Below, one piece after another: positions 8,479-17,670 of a stretch of 64,000 nt of DNA. The translations under genes were made by a program, and so were the position numbers. This DNA comes from Maribellus sediminis. Its GTDB lineage: Bacteria; Bacteroidota; Bacteroidia; Bacteroidales; Prolixibacteraceae. The notes beneath the pieces were generated by a model, which saw only the letters and a program-made list of their open reading frames with translations, was not told the origin of the DNA and searched no databases. Every line of letters begins with the position of its first letter. Position 1 is the stretch's first letter. The DNA is taken from positions 62,001 through 126,000 of the forward strand of contig NZ_WXUB01000004.1 in NCBI RefSeq assembly GCF_011799805.1, given 5' to 3'.

Positions 8479-9111
8479 ATGGCGACCGAGATAACCATTA
8501 TCCGACACGGAGAAACCATTTGGAACGCGGAAAAACGCATACAGGGGCACAGTAACAGCCAATTGAGCGAAAACGGTATCATACAGGCAGGGCTGGTGGC
8601 TGAGGCACTGGCTAAACGCGAGTTCGATGTACTGATCAGCAGCGATTTGGAACGGGCTGCGCAAACCGCACGAATTATCAATGCAAAATTGCATTTGTCG
8701 CACGAATACAACTCGAATTTACGCGAACGCTCGTTTGGCAAAGTAGAAGGTTTGAACTTTGAGGAAATGAAGGCGCGTTACCCCGATGAATACAGCCGCT
8801 ACAAAGCCCGCGATCCGAAATTTGCATTTCCCGGCGGCGAAAGCATCGAACAGCTTTTTAAGCGTGTAACCACCGAAATAGAAACCATTGCACGTAAATT
8901 TGAAAACAAGAAAGTACTGATTGTTGCGCATGGCCTCGTACTTGAAATGATGATGTACAAAACCTTCGGTTTAAAGCTGGATGATCCGCGGGTATTTTCA
9001 ATCAATAATTCGTCCATCAGTTCGTTTTACATCGGCGACGACCACTGGTTTTTAAAAGAGTGGGGTGTAATTGAACACCTGGTTTCGCTGAATGTGTTGA
9101 ATGAGTTGTAG
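8479..9111 (+). CDS. Histidine phosphatase family protein
   Basis: A 210-residue cytoplasmic enzyme. Residues 8-12 give the phosphohistidine signature IRHGE (catalytic His10), followed by TIWN and RIQGHSNSQLSENG, the pattern of cofactor-independent, PhoE/alpha-ribazole-phosphatase-like members rather than true glycolytic mutases. The second catalytic His is in VAHG near residue 155, and ERSFG..EG near residue 76 matches the phosphate-pocket region. Substrate cannot be fixed from sequence; no cobalamin or glycolysis genes lie nearby. The gene is followed at once by the tandem repeat array. Confidence 0.85.
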   Translation: MATEITIIRHGETIWNAEKRIQGHSNSQLSENGIIQAGLVAEALAKREFDVLISSDLERAAQTARIINAKLHLSHEYNSNLRERSFGKVEGLNFEEMKARYPDEYSRYKARDPKFAFPGGESIEQLFKRVTTEIETIARKFENKKVLIVAHGLVLEMMMYKTFGLKLDDPRVFSINNSSISSFYIGDDHWFLKEWGVIEHLVSLNVLNEL

Positions 9112-9144
9112 GGAAATAGCTGCGAGCTTTGAGCTGCGAGCCAC

Positions 9145-10100
9145 GAGTTTCCGAACTATCCCTCGTTTACAACGAGGGATAAATAATCTGTCGATTGCAT
9201 CGACAAAATCTTCTTACAATTAGTATTAACTCTTTATCTATATTTTGATAATTGTCGTTGCAAACGACGAGTTACCGGCCCCACGTTACAAACGAGGGGC
9301 AGTGGGGGAAATAGCTTTTAGCTTCAAGCTATGAGCTAAGAGCTATGAGTTTCCGAACTATCCCTCGTTGTAAACGAGGGATAAATAATCTATCGATTGC
9401 ATCGACAAAATCTTTTTAAAATTAGTAATTAACTCTTTATCTATATTTTGATAATTGTCGTTACAAACGACGAGTTACCGGCCATACGTTACAAACGAGG
9501 GGCCGCGGGGGAAATAGCTTTTAGCTTCAAGCTATGAGCTACGAGTTTCCGAACTATCCCTCGTTGTAAACGAGGGATAATTAATCTGTCGATTGCATCG
9601 ACAAAATCTTCTTACAATAAAGTAATTAACTCTTTATCTATGTTTTGAAAATTGTCGTTACAAACGACGAGTTACCGGCCCCACGTTACAAACGGGGGGC
9701 AGTGGGGGAAATAGCTTTTAGCTTCAAGCTATGAGCTACGAGTTTCCGAACTATCCCTCGTTTACAACGAGGGATAAATAATCTGTCGATTGCATCGACA
9801 AAATCTGCTTACAATTAGTAATTAACTCTGCATCTAAATTTTGAAAATTGTCGTTACAAACGACGAGTTACCGGCCCCACGTTACAAACGAGGGGCAGCG
9901 GGGGAAATAGCTTTTAGCTTCAAGCTATGAGCTACGAGTTTCCGAACTATCCCTCGTTTACAACGAGGGATAAATAATCTGTCGATTGCATCGACAAAAT
10001 CTGCTTGCAATTAGTAATTAACTCTGTATCTAAATTTTTAAAATTGTCGTTACAAACGACGAGTTACCGGCCCCACGTTACAAACGAGGGGCAGCAGGGA
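9145..10100. repeat. Five tandem ~196-bp palindrome-rich units (REP/BIME-like)
   Basis: Units start with GAGTTTCCGAACTATCC at 9145, 9347, 9543, 9740 and 9936, giving spacings of 202, 196, 197 and 196 bases. Each unit holds a series of short hairpins: CCCTCGTT..AACGAGGG, TGTCGAT-TGC-ATCGACA, TCGTT-ACA-AACGA, CCCC..GTTACAAAC..GGGG and AGCTT..AAGCT. The units are nearly identical. No open frame runs through them. The appearance is that of bacterial interspersed mosaic elements mobilised by REP-associated (Y1) transposases; no such transposase is in the window. Confidence 0.8.
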
Positions 10101-10138
10101 AATATTCGTGTCAAGGGTGTATTTAGGAATTCAAAAGA

Positions 10139-10522
10139 TTACTGCCTCGAATGCAGCGCCACGCGATTGCCCTCCGTGTCGAGGATGAGGGCCATAAAAC
10201 CGTATTCATCCGATATTTTGGTTTTGGGCTGCAACACTGTTCCGCCTGCCGCTTCAACACGGGCCAGTTCGTTAGCAAGGTCGCCGGAATGAGCAGTGAG
10301 GTAAATCAAAACACCATCGGCCGACGGCTTGTAGTATTCTTCGTGGTAAACCAGCGATCCGGGCGAACCCAGTCCGTCTTCCTGCCACGGGAACCAGGCC
10401 ATATCAAGCGGCCCCATCTGGTTTCTTTGCATTTTCAAATCGAGAACGGTCTCGTAAAAATTCATGGCCCGCTCCATGTTATTTACCGGAATTTCAAACC
10501 AGCCAACTGCATTGTTTTTCAT
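10139..10522 (-). CDS. VOC (glyoxalase/dioxygenase superfamily) protein
   Basis: A 127-residue protein; the start is set at 10522, where the domain begins (NNAVGWFEIPVNNMERAMNFYE). It shows the paired beta-alpha-beta-beta-beta modules of the vicinal oxygen chelate fold: WFEIPV..M.RA..FYE..L near the N-terminus and the second module with GG.VL.PK..I...G..A...D.EGN...L at the C-terminus. Cytoplasmic, function uncertain; such single-domain VOC proteins include glyoxalases, resistance proteins and many of unknown role. It is a single gene, divergent from the permease at 10661. Confidence 0.8.
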   Translation of the reverse strand: MKNNAVGWFEIPVNNMERAMNFYETVLDLKMQRNQMGPLDMAWFPWQEDGLGSPGSLVYHEEYYKPSADGVLIYLTAHSGDLANELARVEAAGGTVLQPKTKISDEYGFMALILDTEGNRVALHSRQ

Positions 10523-10660
10523 TTTTGTAAGTTTTTGGTGACTGAAAGCATAACACACTTTCGTTGAATAAGGTTCTCAAACACCAATGTAACTTCAGAG
10601 AGAATTCTGCGTCTTACAGGTGTTCGCATTTTTATTCAGCCTGATTAAATCGTTTGAATC

Positions 10661-13078
10661 ATGATTAAGAACTTACTGAAACACAGTTTACGTGCCCTGA
10701 AAAAGCAGAAAGCTTATGTCGCTATCAACATATTTGGCCTTTCGGTGGGCATTGCCTGCAGTTTAATTATCGCACTGTTTATTCTTCACCAGTTGAGTTT
10801 CGATCAGTATAACCTGAACAAGGACCGGATCTACCGGCTGACGCTCGATGGTAAAATAGGGGAGCAGGAGATAAATTCTGCTTATACTGCTGCGATAATC
10901 GGGCCAACAATGGCTGTTGATTTTCCGGAGGTTGAAAAATTTTGTAGAATGAACACGTATGGCGAAACCATTGTAAAGGATGGCGACCGCGTATTTACGG
11001 TGAAGGATTTTGCCGAAATCGATTCATCGTTTTTAGAGCTCTTTTCGATCCCGTTGCTGAAAGGAAATGTGAAAACATTGCTGAACGAACCCAACACGAT
11101 GGTTTTATCGGAATCGATGGCTCAGATTATTTTTGGCGACCAGGATCCCGTTGATAAAATGTTGCGCGTGAATACCCGACAGGAACCGTACCGGATTACC
11201 GGAGTGATGGCCGATTTTCCGGAAGAGTCGCATTTTAACGCCGACATCCTGACTTCGTTTGTAACCAACCAGCGGGCAAACGATCAGGAATGGCTGAATA
11301 ACAGCTTTTCAACTTATCTGTTGTTAAAACCCAACACATCGCCTGATGCTTTGGAAGCTAAATTTCCGGGAATGGTTGAAAAGTATATCGGACCGCGGGT
11401 CCAGGAATTGTTTGGAATTTCGATCAGCGATTTTATCAGCCAGGGAAACAGGTACAATTTTCACCTGCAACCGCTTACAAAAATTCATCTCGATCCGTCG
11501 GTTGAAAGTGAAGTGAAACCCGCTACCGATCCTAAATACCTGATTATTTTCGGAAGTATCGCCATACTGATCATCGTAATTGCCTCCATCAATTTTATGA
11601 ACCTGTCGACGGCACAGGCCACCAAACGCGCCAAAGAAATCGGGATCAAAAAAGTAAGTGGTTCATCAAAAGGCATGTTGATCACACAATTCCTGAGCGA
11701 CTCGGTGCTGATCTCGTTCATCGCTCTAATTCTTGCAGTGCTCATGGTTTTTCTTGCTTTGCCTTTCTTCAATAACCTGCTCGATACAAAAGTCAGCTTC
11801 CATCTCTTTAGCAATTTTTACACGCTGCCTTTGCTGATTCTTTTTGCCATTGTTGTTGGTATTCTGGCGGGTACTTATCCCGCTTTTTACCTTTCGTCGT
11901 TTAATCCAACAACGGTATTAAAAGGAAAGATAAGGGATGGGGTGAAAAACGGAAAACTCAGAAGCATCCTGGTTTCGGTTCAGTTTCTGATTTCGATTGT
12001 GCTGATTATTGGAACCATCATTATGTACCGCCAGCTTACTTTTATGCTGAACAAAGACCTTGGTTTTGACAAAGACCGTTTGCTGGTAATTGAACAGGCC
12101 GGTTCGATAGGAGACCAAGTAAATACCTTTAAAGAAGAGGTGTTGAAACTGCCGGAAGTGGAGAGTGTTTCAGCCTCAACTGCTGTGCCCGGACACAACA
12201 ATAACAACAACGGTTACATGCTCGAAGGCCGCGACGGGGAGACTTTTCTGTTGCAAACTGCCTGGGTAGATTATGATTTTCTGAAAACTTACAATATCAA
12301 AGTTACCGACGGACGTTTCTTCGACCGCTCTTACGGTTCCGACCAGCAGGCTTGTTTTGTGAACCAAAAAACAATCGAAGAATTTGGTATCGAAGATTTT
12401 AGCCAGACCCGGTTTATTACAATGGATGACGCGGAAGACAGGGTACATATGCCAATTGTAGGGGTTTGCAGCGACTTTCATTTTCAATCGCTGCACAGCC
12501 GGATTAATCCGTACATGATGCGTTTTAAACAGAACAATTACTGGGGCTATGTAACTGTGAAATTTAATTCGGGAGCTTCGGCACAATCGGTTACTCAAAT
12601 CGAAAATATCTGGAAACGTTTTGCCTCCAATAATCCCTTGCAGTACTTTTTTATGAGCGATGATTTCGGGCACATGTACAAGGCCGAGCAACAAAATGCA
12701 AAACTGGCAGTGGTGTTTGCTATTCTGGGAATTTTTATCGCGGCGCTAGGATTGTTTGGACTTACTTCGTTCACCATCGAGCAACGTACCAAGGAAGTGG
12801 GCGTTCGGAAGGCACTTGGCGCTACGGGGATCAACATTTTTTACATCATTTCGAAAGAAATAATCATTTTGGTTTGCGTAGCGACTCTGATTGCCTGGCC
12901 GCTTATATTCTTTATTGCCAGAAACTGGCTGCACAATTATTACTACCGGATTCATTTGCAGGTATTCGAATTTTTTATCGGATTTGTAATTGCCATTATG
13001 ATTGCACTGCTGACCATAAGTTACAAAACGCTGAAGTCCTTACGGATCAACCCTGCGAACACGCTGCGGTACGAATAG
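10661..13078 (+). CDS. FtsX/MacB-type ABC transporter permease
   Basis: An 805-residue inner-membrane protein. It has the two-repeat layout of Bacteroidota MacB-like permeases: TM near residues 20-42, a periplasmic MacB_PCD domain, an FtsX block of three TMs (about 285-415, with ATKRAKEIGIKKVSG), a further TM near 430, a second periplasmic domain, and a final FtsX block (about 685-800) with EQRTKEVGVRKALGA. These motifs mark the coupling helices that touch the ATPase. Such proteins act by mechanotransmission, exporting peptides or lipoproteins or driving envelope processes. No ATP-binding partner gene adjoins it, so its ATPase must be encoded elsewhere. Confidence 0.88.
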   Translation: MIKNLLKHSLRALKKQKAYVAINIFGLSVGIACSLIIALFILHQLSFDQYNLNKDRIYRLTLDGKIGEQEINSAYTAAIIGPTMAVDFPEVEKFCRMNTYGETIVKDGDRVFTVKDFAEIDSSFLELFSIPLLKGNVKTLLNEPNTMVLSESMAQIIFGDQDPVDKMLRVNTRQEPYRITGVMADFPEESHFNADILTSFVTNQRANDQEWLNNSFSTYLLLKPNTSPDALEAKFPGMVEKYIGPRVQELFGISISDFISQGNRYNFHLQPLTKIHLDPSVESEVKPATDPKYLIIFGSIAILIIVIASINFMNLSTAQATKRAKEIGIKKVSGSSKGMLITQFLSDSVLISFIALILAVLMVFLALPFFNNLLDTKVSFHLFSNFYTLPLLILFAIVVGILAGTYPAFYLSSFNPTTVLKGKIRDGVKNGKLRSILVSVQFLISIVLIIGTIIMYRQLTFMLNKDLGFDKDRLLVIEQAGSIGDQVNTFKEEVLKLPEVESVSASTAVPGHNNNNNGYMLEGRDGETFLLQTAWVDYDFLKTYNIKVTDGRFFDRSYGSDQQACFVNQKTIEEFGIEDFSQTRFITMDDAEDRVHMPIVGVCSDFHFQSLHSRINPYMMRFKQNNYWGYVTVKFNSGASAQSVTQIENIWKRFASNNPLQYFFMSDDFGHMYKAEQQNAKLAVVFAILGIFIAALGLFGLTSFTIEQRTKEVGVRKALGATGINIFYIISKEIIILVCVATLIAWPLIFFIARNWLHNYYYRIHLQVFEFFIGFVIAIMIALLTISYKTLKSLRINPANTLRYE

Positions 13079-13534
13079 GGAAGCTTTAGTTGTCATTCTT
13101 GTGATTGATCCTTTCTGTTGATTTTCAGCCCTATTAAACGGTAAAGTCTGTTTATAGATTTTTTTGAAACAACAGATAAGCACTGAAAGTGCGTCGTATT
13201 TTAGCCCGGGGCAAAGTAATTCAACGAATTACGGCGCCCCGGGTTGAAATAACACGATCTACGTCGTCCGGCGAAGGAAGCCGATCGAAGCTCAACGGAT
13301 GTTCCGGACGATAATGAAACAGCACTTCAAATATTCAAAATGTATTTAATATTGTAATGACTGTAAGTGTTTGTGGAGTAAGACGGTAATACATCTAAAA
13401 AAATTATATGTTGCGATAATTCTATCGTTCCGACATCATATCTTCAGCTGAATAGCTTAAATTTACAGTTCAACATGAACACGTGAAAAGCTGATTTTGG
13501 GCTTCTTCGCATCATAAATGCTAATTCTGTACCG
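13079..13534. other. Intergenic with compound palindrome
   Basis: A repeat-like structure at 13190-13327. A long hairpin at 13204-13242 has arms CCCGGGGC + GTAATTC / GAATTAC + GCCCCGGG. A second, at 13264-13311, has CGTCCGG..CCGGACG as its outer arms. GCACT-rich ends (GCACTGAAAGTGC at 13180-13192 and AGCACTTC at 13321) enclose both. This looks like another REP-type mobile palindrome. The remainder up to 13534 shows nothing recognisable. Confidence 0.55.
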
Positions 13535-14170
13535 ATGAAGAAACTTCTATTTGCTTTAATTTTGCTAGGCATTCTGGCAGCCTGTGGTGATAAAAAGGAA
13601 TACCTGTTTAATGGAAAAGATCTCGATAACTGGGTGATTTATCCCGAAGATAATTCAATTCAGCCTGAAGATTTCTTTTATGTGAAAGACGGAATGATTG
13701 AAACGCCGGGCGTGCCGCTGGGTTACGCAAGAACCAAAAAGGAATATAGCAATTACAAATTGCATGTGGAGTGGCGCTATCCCGAAGAACCGGTAAACAG
13801 CGGCATTATGCTGCATGTAAACACTCCGGATATGATTTGGATAAGTCATTACCAGGGGCAGCTGAAATACCAGAATGCAGGTGATTTTATTGTACACGGC
13901 GTTGGACAAAGTGCGACTTTGAACGATACGGTTTATACCTCAACGGCGAACGATAAACCGCTGATCGCGAAAATGCACCCGACCAATGAAACACCCGCCG
14001 GCGAATGGAACAGTTACGACATTGTTTGCAATGGAACTACCATAGAATTGTATGTAAACGGTTTGCTGCAGAATGTAGCCACCGATTGTTCAACAACAAA
14101 AGGTGGTATCGGTTTACAGGCTGAAGGTTCAAAAATACAGTTCCGCAATTTTTATATTGAGCCTTTGTAG
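13535..14170 (+). CDS. DUF1080 (3-keto-disaccharide hydrolase-like) lipoprotein
   Basis: A 211-residue protein with a signal peptide and lipobox LAAC (Cys17). It then starts EYLFNGKDLDNWVIY, the classic opening of the DUF1080 concanavalin-like fold, and continues with KLHVEWRYPEEPVNSGIMLHV, GVGQSAT and the closing GGIGLQAEGSKIQFRNFYIEPL. Some members hydrolyse 3-keto-glycosides or act on laminarin-like glucans; the substrate here is unknown. Expected on the outer or inner membrane facing the periplasm or surface. It lies close before the IMP dehydrogenase but probably in a separate transcript, since a -7 box lies between them. Confidence 0.85.
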   Translation: MKKLLFALILLGILAACGDKKEYLFNGKDLDNWVIYPEDNSIQPEDFFYVKDGMIETPGVPLGYARTKKEYSNYKLHVEWRYPEEPVNSGIMLHVNTPDMIWISHYQGQLKYQNAGDFIVHGVGQSATLNDTVYTSTANDKPLIAKMHPTNETPAGEWNSYDIVCNGTTIELYVNGLLQNVATDCSTTKGGIGLQAEGSKIQFRNFYIEPL

Positions 14171-14234
14171 TTTTACTTGATTTAACGTTGGGGAATAATG
14201 AGCTGATTTAGCCTCAAAACCGCGACAATTTTTA

Positions 14235-14242
14235 TAGTTTTG
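14235..14242 (+). promoter_or_regulatory. -7 promoter element (TAGTTTTG)
   Basis: Matches the Bacteroidota sigma-70 -7 consensus TAnnTTTG exactly, 22 bases before the ATG at 14265. The -33 TTTG is not evident at the usual distance. The same octamer followed by CG is found upstream of the second IMP dehydrogenase gene. Confidence 0.45.
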
Positions 14243-14264
14243 CGAAATTTTTTATTCGAAGGTT

Positions 14265-15761
14265 ATGGCAAAAATAATGAATGAAGTTTCAAGAACGTTT
14301 AGCGAATACTTGATTATTCCTGGTTTAACAACTAAAGAACACATTCCTGATCGTGTTAATTTAGAGACACCTCTGGTGAAGTTCAAAAAAGGCGAACAGT
14401 CAAAAATTTCCTTAAATGTACCTTTTGTTTCGGCTATCATGCAGTCGGTTTCCGATGACGGACTGGCCATTGCACTGGCAAAAGAAGGCGGACTTTCATT
14501 CATTTACGGCTCGCAAACCATAGAGTCGCAGGCTAAAATGGTTAGCAAAGTAAAAAACCACAAAGCCGGATTTGTTGAAAGCCGTGCCAATTTAACACCC
14601 GACAGTACCTTGCAGGATATTTTAATTCTGAAATCGAGAACCGGTTTTTCAACCGTTGGGGTAACCGACGATGGCACTTCGTCAGGTGTCCTTCTGGGAA
14701 TTGTTACCAGCCGCGATTACCGTGCCAGCAAAGACAGCCTCGATAAAAAAGTAAGTGAGTTTATGACGCCAGCAGAAGATTTGATCACTGCACCTAACGG
14801 CGTTTCGCTTACAGAAGCCAATGATATTATCTGGGAACATAAATTGAACCAGCTTCCGATTGTGGATGAAGACAACCGCTTAAAATATTTTGTATTCCGT
14901 AAGGACTACGACAGTCATAAAAAGAATCCGAACGAACTGCTCGATCAGCATAAACGACTTGTTGTTGGCGCCGGTATCAATACCCGCGATTACAAAGAAC
15001 GTGTTCCGGCACTGGTTGAAGCCGGTGTTGATGTGCTGTGTATCGACTCGTCGGATGGTTTCTCGGAATGGCAGCAGGAAACACTCGATTACATCAAAAA
15101 CGAATACAAGGGCGAGGTACTGATTGGTGCCGGTAACGTTGTGGATAAAGAGGGATTTTTGTACCTGGCAAAAGCAGGTGCCGATTTTATTAAAGTTGGT
15201 GTTGGCGGCGGATCGATCTGTATCACCCGCGAACAAAAAGGTATCGGCCGCGGACAGGCTACCGCACTGATTGAAGTGGCCAAAGCCCGCGACGAATATT
15301 TTGCCGAAACCGGCGAGTACATTCCAATTTGTTCCGACGGTGGAATTGTTCAGGATTATCACATGACACTGGCACTGGCTATGGGCGCCGATTTCCTGAT
15401 GATGGGACGTTATTTTGCCCGTTTCGATGAAAGCCCTACGCGTAAACTGCTGGTTAACGGAAACTATGTAAAAGAATACTGGGGCGAAGGTTCGAACCGT
15501 GCCCGTAACTGGCAACGTTACGACATGGGCGGAAGCAGTGCGCTTAAATTCGAGGAGGGTGTTGACAGCTACGTACCGTATGCCGGAAAACTTAAAGAGA
15601 ACCTCGATACTACGCTGGGTAAGATAAAATCGACCATGTGCAGTTGCGGCGTAAGTTCCCTGCCCGAATTGCAGGAAGATGCACGCATCACCCTGGTTTC
15701 TTCAACCAGTATTATTGAAGGTGGCGCGCATGATGTGATTGTGAAGGACACGAGTAACTAA
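14265..15761 (+). CDS. IMP dehydrogenase, divergent paralog
   Basis: A 498-residue TIM-barrel enzyme with two inserted CBS motifs (about residues 100-215). The active-site loop reads [17 protein letters not shown] with Cys319, and the mobile flap contains QRY (Arg418-Tyr419), the catalytic dyad of IMP dehydrogenases, followed by [11 protein letters not shown]. Both support NAD-dependent oxidation of IMP to XMP in GTP synthesis rather than GMP reduction. The loop sequence and the 14-residue N-terminal difference set it apart from the classical bacterial enzyme encoded at 40823-42298. The C-terminus has CSCG, a short Cys pair. It is a monocistronic gene between a -7 box and a mobile palindrome. 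Confidence 0.88.
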   Translation: MAKIMNEVSRTFSEYLIIPGLTTKEHIPDRVNLETPLVKFKKGEQSKISLNVPFVSAIMQSVSDDGLAIALAKEGGLSFIYGSQTIESQAKMVSKVKNHKAGFVESRANLTPDSTLQDILILKSRTGFSTVGVTDDGTSSGVLLGIVTSRDYRASKDSLDKKVSEFMTPAEDLITAPNGVSLTEANDIIWEHKLNQLPIVDEDNRLKYFVFRKDYDSHKKNPNELLDQHKRLVVGAGINTRDYKERVPALVEAGVDVLCIDSSDGFSEWQQETLDYIKNEYKGEVLIGAGNVVDKEGFLYLAKAGADFIKVGVGGGSICITREQKGIGRGQATALIEVAKARDEYFAETGEYIPICSDGGIVQDYHMTLALAMGADFLMMGRYFARFDESPTRKLLVNGNYVKEYWGEGSNRARNWQRYDMGGSSALKFEEGVDSYVPYAGKLKENLDTTLGKIKSTMCSCGVSSLPELQEDARITLVSSTSIIEGGAHDVIVKDTSN

Positions 15762-15765
15762 GGAC

Positions 15766-15916
15766 AAAAAGATTGCTTCACTGCGTTCGCAATGACAATT
15801 TTAAGATAGTTAGGTTAGAGAGGGCCTGGCGGCAAAGCCGCCAGGCCCTCTCTATAACTGATAAGCCACAAATTTCCACTCATTGCGAACCCGAGAATTC
15901 GGGAGAAGCAATCTCT
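15766..15916. repeat. Mobile palindrome with 17-bp-arm central hairpin
   Basis: The outer arms are AAAAAGATTGCTTCACTGCG..CGCAATGAC on the left and CATTGCGAAC..GAAGCAATCTC on the right. Between them is a perfect hairpin at 15817-15853 with 17-bp arms (AGAGAGGGCCTGGCGGC) and an AAA loop. The outer arms recur at 62192-62334, where the central hairpin is different. It directly follows the IMP dehydrogenase stop codon and could also terminate transcription. Confidence 0.7.
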
Positions 15917-16370
15917 TTTTACTATCAACTGAAGTAATTTTTATCCCCCGGGAATGAATTTTTATTCCATCAACCAGCCATTTAATACCACTTGCTGATG
16001 CGGATTAATCCTTATGGATTTGCCAACTCATAATCTGCTCACGCAGTTTTCAATCGCTGATTTTGGGTTTTTGTCCGGCATAAGCGAGGCAGATGTCGCA
16101 GGATCATCAATCGAAAGGGGTATTCATAAAGCCGGTATTTGAATGCTGAGCGCTTGGAATGAACTGACATAGAAAAGCAGCATTTGCAAGGCCATGCATG
16201 TTCGGTTTGTTTTTGTGGCTACCTCTTAGCGTGAATACCGGAAATGATGAATGTTAAAGTTAGCAAATTGTCGCATTTTGTTCTGCGAATGGTTTTTATT
16301 GTGGGTTGAGCTTAGTAAATTTAATGCTTCCTGAACTTCGTTTGCGCTCGCGTTTCGAAATCAAAAATCG
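15917..16370. other. Intergenic, no gene seen
   Basis: About 450 bases with stop codons in all frames and no structured RNA recognised. Two short phrases, CATAAAGCCGGTATT near 16126 and GTGAATACCGGAAATG near 16230, are loosely complementary (AATACCGG / CCGGTATT) and could pair. Otherwise nothing was seen. Confidence 0.35.
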
Positions 16371-17588
16371 ATGCTCATGAATGTAATTTTAAGCGTTGGA
16401 CTACTAATATTTACAGGTTATATTTTGGGTGAGCTGGCCGAAAAAATCCGCTTGCCAAAAATATCGGGTTACATCATCGCCGGAATTCTGCTTAATCCCG
16501 ATTTATTGGGTATAATGTCAGATGATTTTGTTGAACACACTGATCCGCTGCTCTCCATTTCTTTATCGTTTATCACTTTTTCAATAGGGGGGTCACTTTC
16601 GGCGAAAAAGTTAAAAGCTACAGGAAGAACACTTGTAGCACTAACGCTTCTGGAATCATTATTTGCTTTTTTTAGTGTATTTGTCTTCTTGTTTCTTATA
16701 CTGCGGTTTTTTATTCCGCTCTTCGATGCTGTCTCCGTGAGTTTGGCTGTTAGTCTTGTTTTGGCCTCGCTGGCGGCACCAACCGATCCGTCGGCAACAA
16801 TTGCGGTAATTCACGAATACAAAGCAAAAGGTGAAGTGAGTTCGACCATGCTCGAGATTGCCGCCTTCGACGATCTGGTAGGAATAGTCATCTACACGCT
16901 GGTTACGGCTTTTGCAGCCTATTTTTTAGGAACGAGTAATGTGGAAATTGGCCACGTATTCGCTGACCTGGGAAGAAATATTGGCGGGGCTTTGCTGGTA
17001 GGAGCCATGGTAGGAATGATGTTTACCTACATCATCAGGTTTTTTTCAAAACAGCAGGAGGGAACCTTAATTGTTTTGATCTTTGGCCTGATTGCTTTAA
17101 GCTACGGTATCTCTGAGTACTTTGGTTTCGAATCGCTGCTTTCAACAATGGCGTTGGGAGCCGTTGTAGTGAACACAAATCCGGTGGCCGACAAAATATT
17201 TAAACTCATTGAGCGCTATACCGATGAACTCATATTTGTGATCTTTTTTACGCTGTCCGGCCTGCATTTGCAACTTGCATCCATATCGGGAAGTTTCTTG
17301 CTGATTGTGATTTACATTATCACCCGAGCTTTGGGTAAATTTGCAGGAATTTATGCCGGTTCCTTATTTTTTAAGCTTAGTCCGAATATAAAGAAATACA
17401 CCGCCGGTGGCTTGATCCCACAGGGCGGTATTGTTATCGGGCTGGCTTTGTTACTTACGAACGATCCGGCTTTTAAAAACACAGGCCCGATGATTATGGG
17501 TATTGTTATCGGAGCAGCACTGATTCACGAAATTATTGGCCCGATCGCTTCCCGTTTTTCGCTCAAAAAAGCAGGGGAGATTGAGTAG
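16371..17588 (+). CDS. CPA2-type cation:proton antiporter
   Basis: A 405-residue integral membrane protein with 12-13 hydrophobic segments. LPKISGYIIAGILLNPDLLG near the start and the discontinuous-helix regions LAAPTDPSATIAVI (about 138-152) and EIAAFDDLVGIVIY (about 163-178, with the paired Asp-Asp of electrogenic antiporters) mark the KefB/NapA-like CPA2 family. It likely exchanges Na+ or K+ for H+ across the inner membrane. There is no C-terminal TrkA domain, so no nucleotide gating is indicated. A second in-frame ATG at 16377 is a possible start. It converges on the GH92 gene with a shared terminator. Confidence 0.87.
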   Translation: MLMNVILSVGLLIFTGYILGELAEKIRLPKISGYIIAGILLNPDLLGIMSDDFVEHTDPLLSISLSFITFSIGGSLSAKKLKATGRTLVALTLLESLFAFFSVFVFLFLILRFFIPLFDAVSVSLAVSLVLASLAAPTDPSATIAVIHEYKAKGEVSSTMLEIAAFDDLVGIVIYTLVTAFAAYFLGTSNVEIGHVFADLGRNIGGALLVGAMVGMMFTYIIRFFSKQQEGTLIVLIFGLIALSYGISEYFGFESLLSTMALGAVVVNTNPVADKIFKLIERYTDELIFVIFFTLSGLHLQLASISGSFLLIVIYIITRALGKFAGIYAGSLFFKLSPNIKKYTAGGLIPQGGIVIGLALLLTNDPAFKNTGPMIMGIVIGAALIHEIIGPIASRFSLKKAGEIE

Positions 17589-17616
17589 GATGATTGACGA
17601 TATTAATTGCAAAAAA

Positions 17617-17645
17617 TGGGGATCCGGTTTTTAGTCGAATCCCCA
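17617..17645. terminator. Bidirectional terminator
   Basis: TGGGGATCCGG..TCGAATCCCCA forms a stem flanked by AAAAAA on the left and TTTTATTTTT on the right, so it can stop both the antiporter (plus) and GH92 (minus) transcripts, which converge here. Confidence 0.7.
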
Positions 17646-17670
17646 CTTTTATTTTTGCTAAGTCAAATTT

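Noticed and set aside
9145-10100. CRISPR array
   Set aside because: The units repeat as a whole (~196 bp) without the alternation of short constant repeats and unique spacers, and no cas gene is present.
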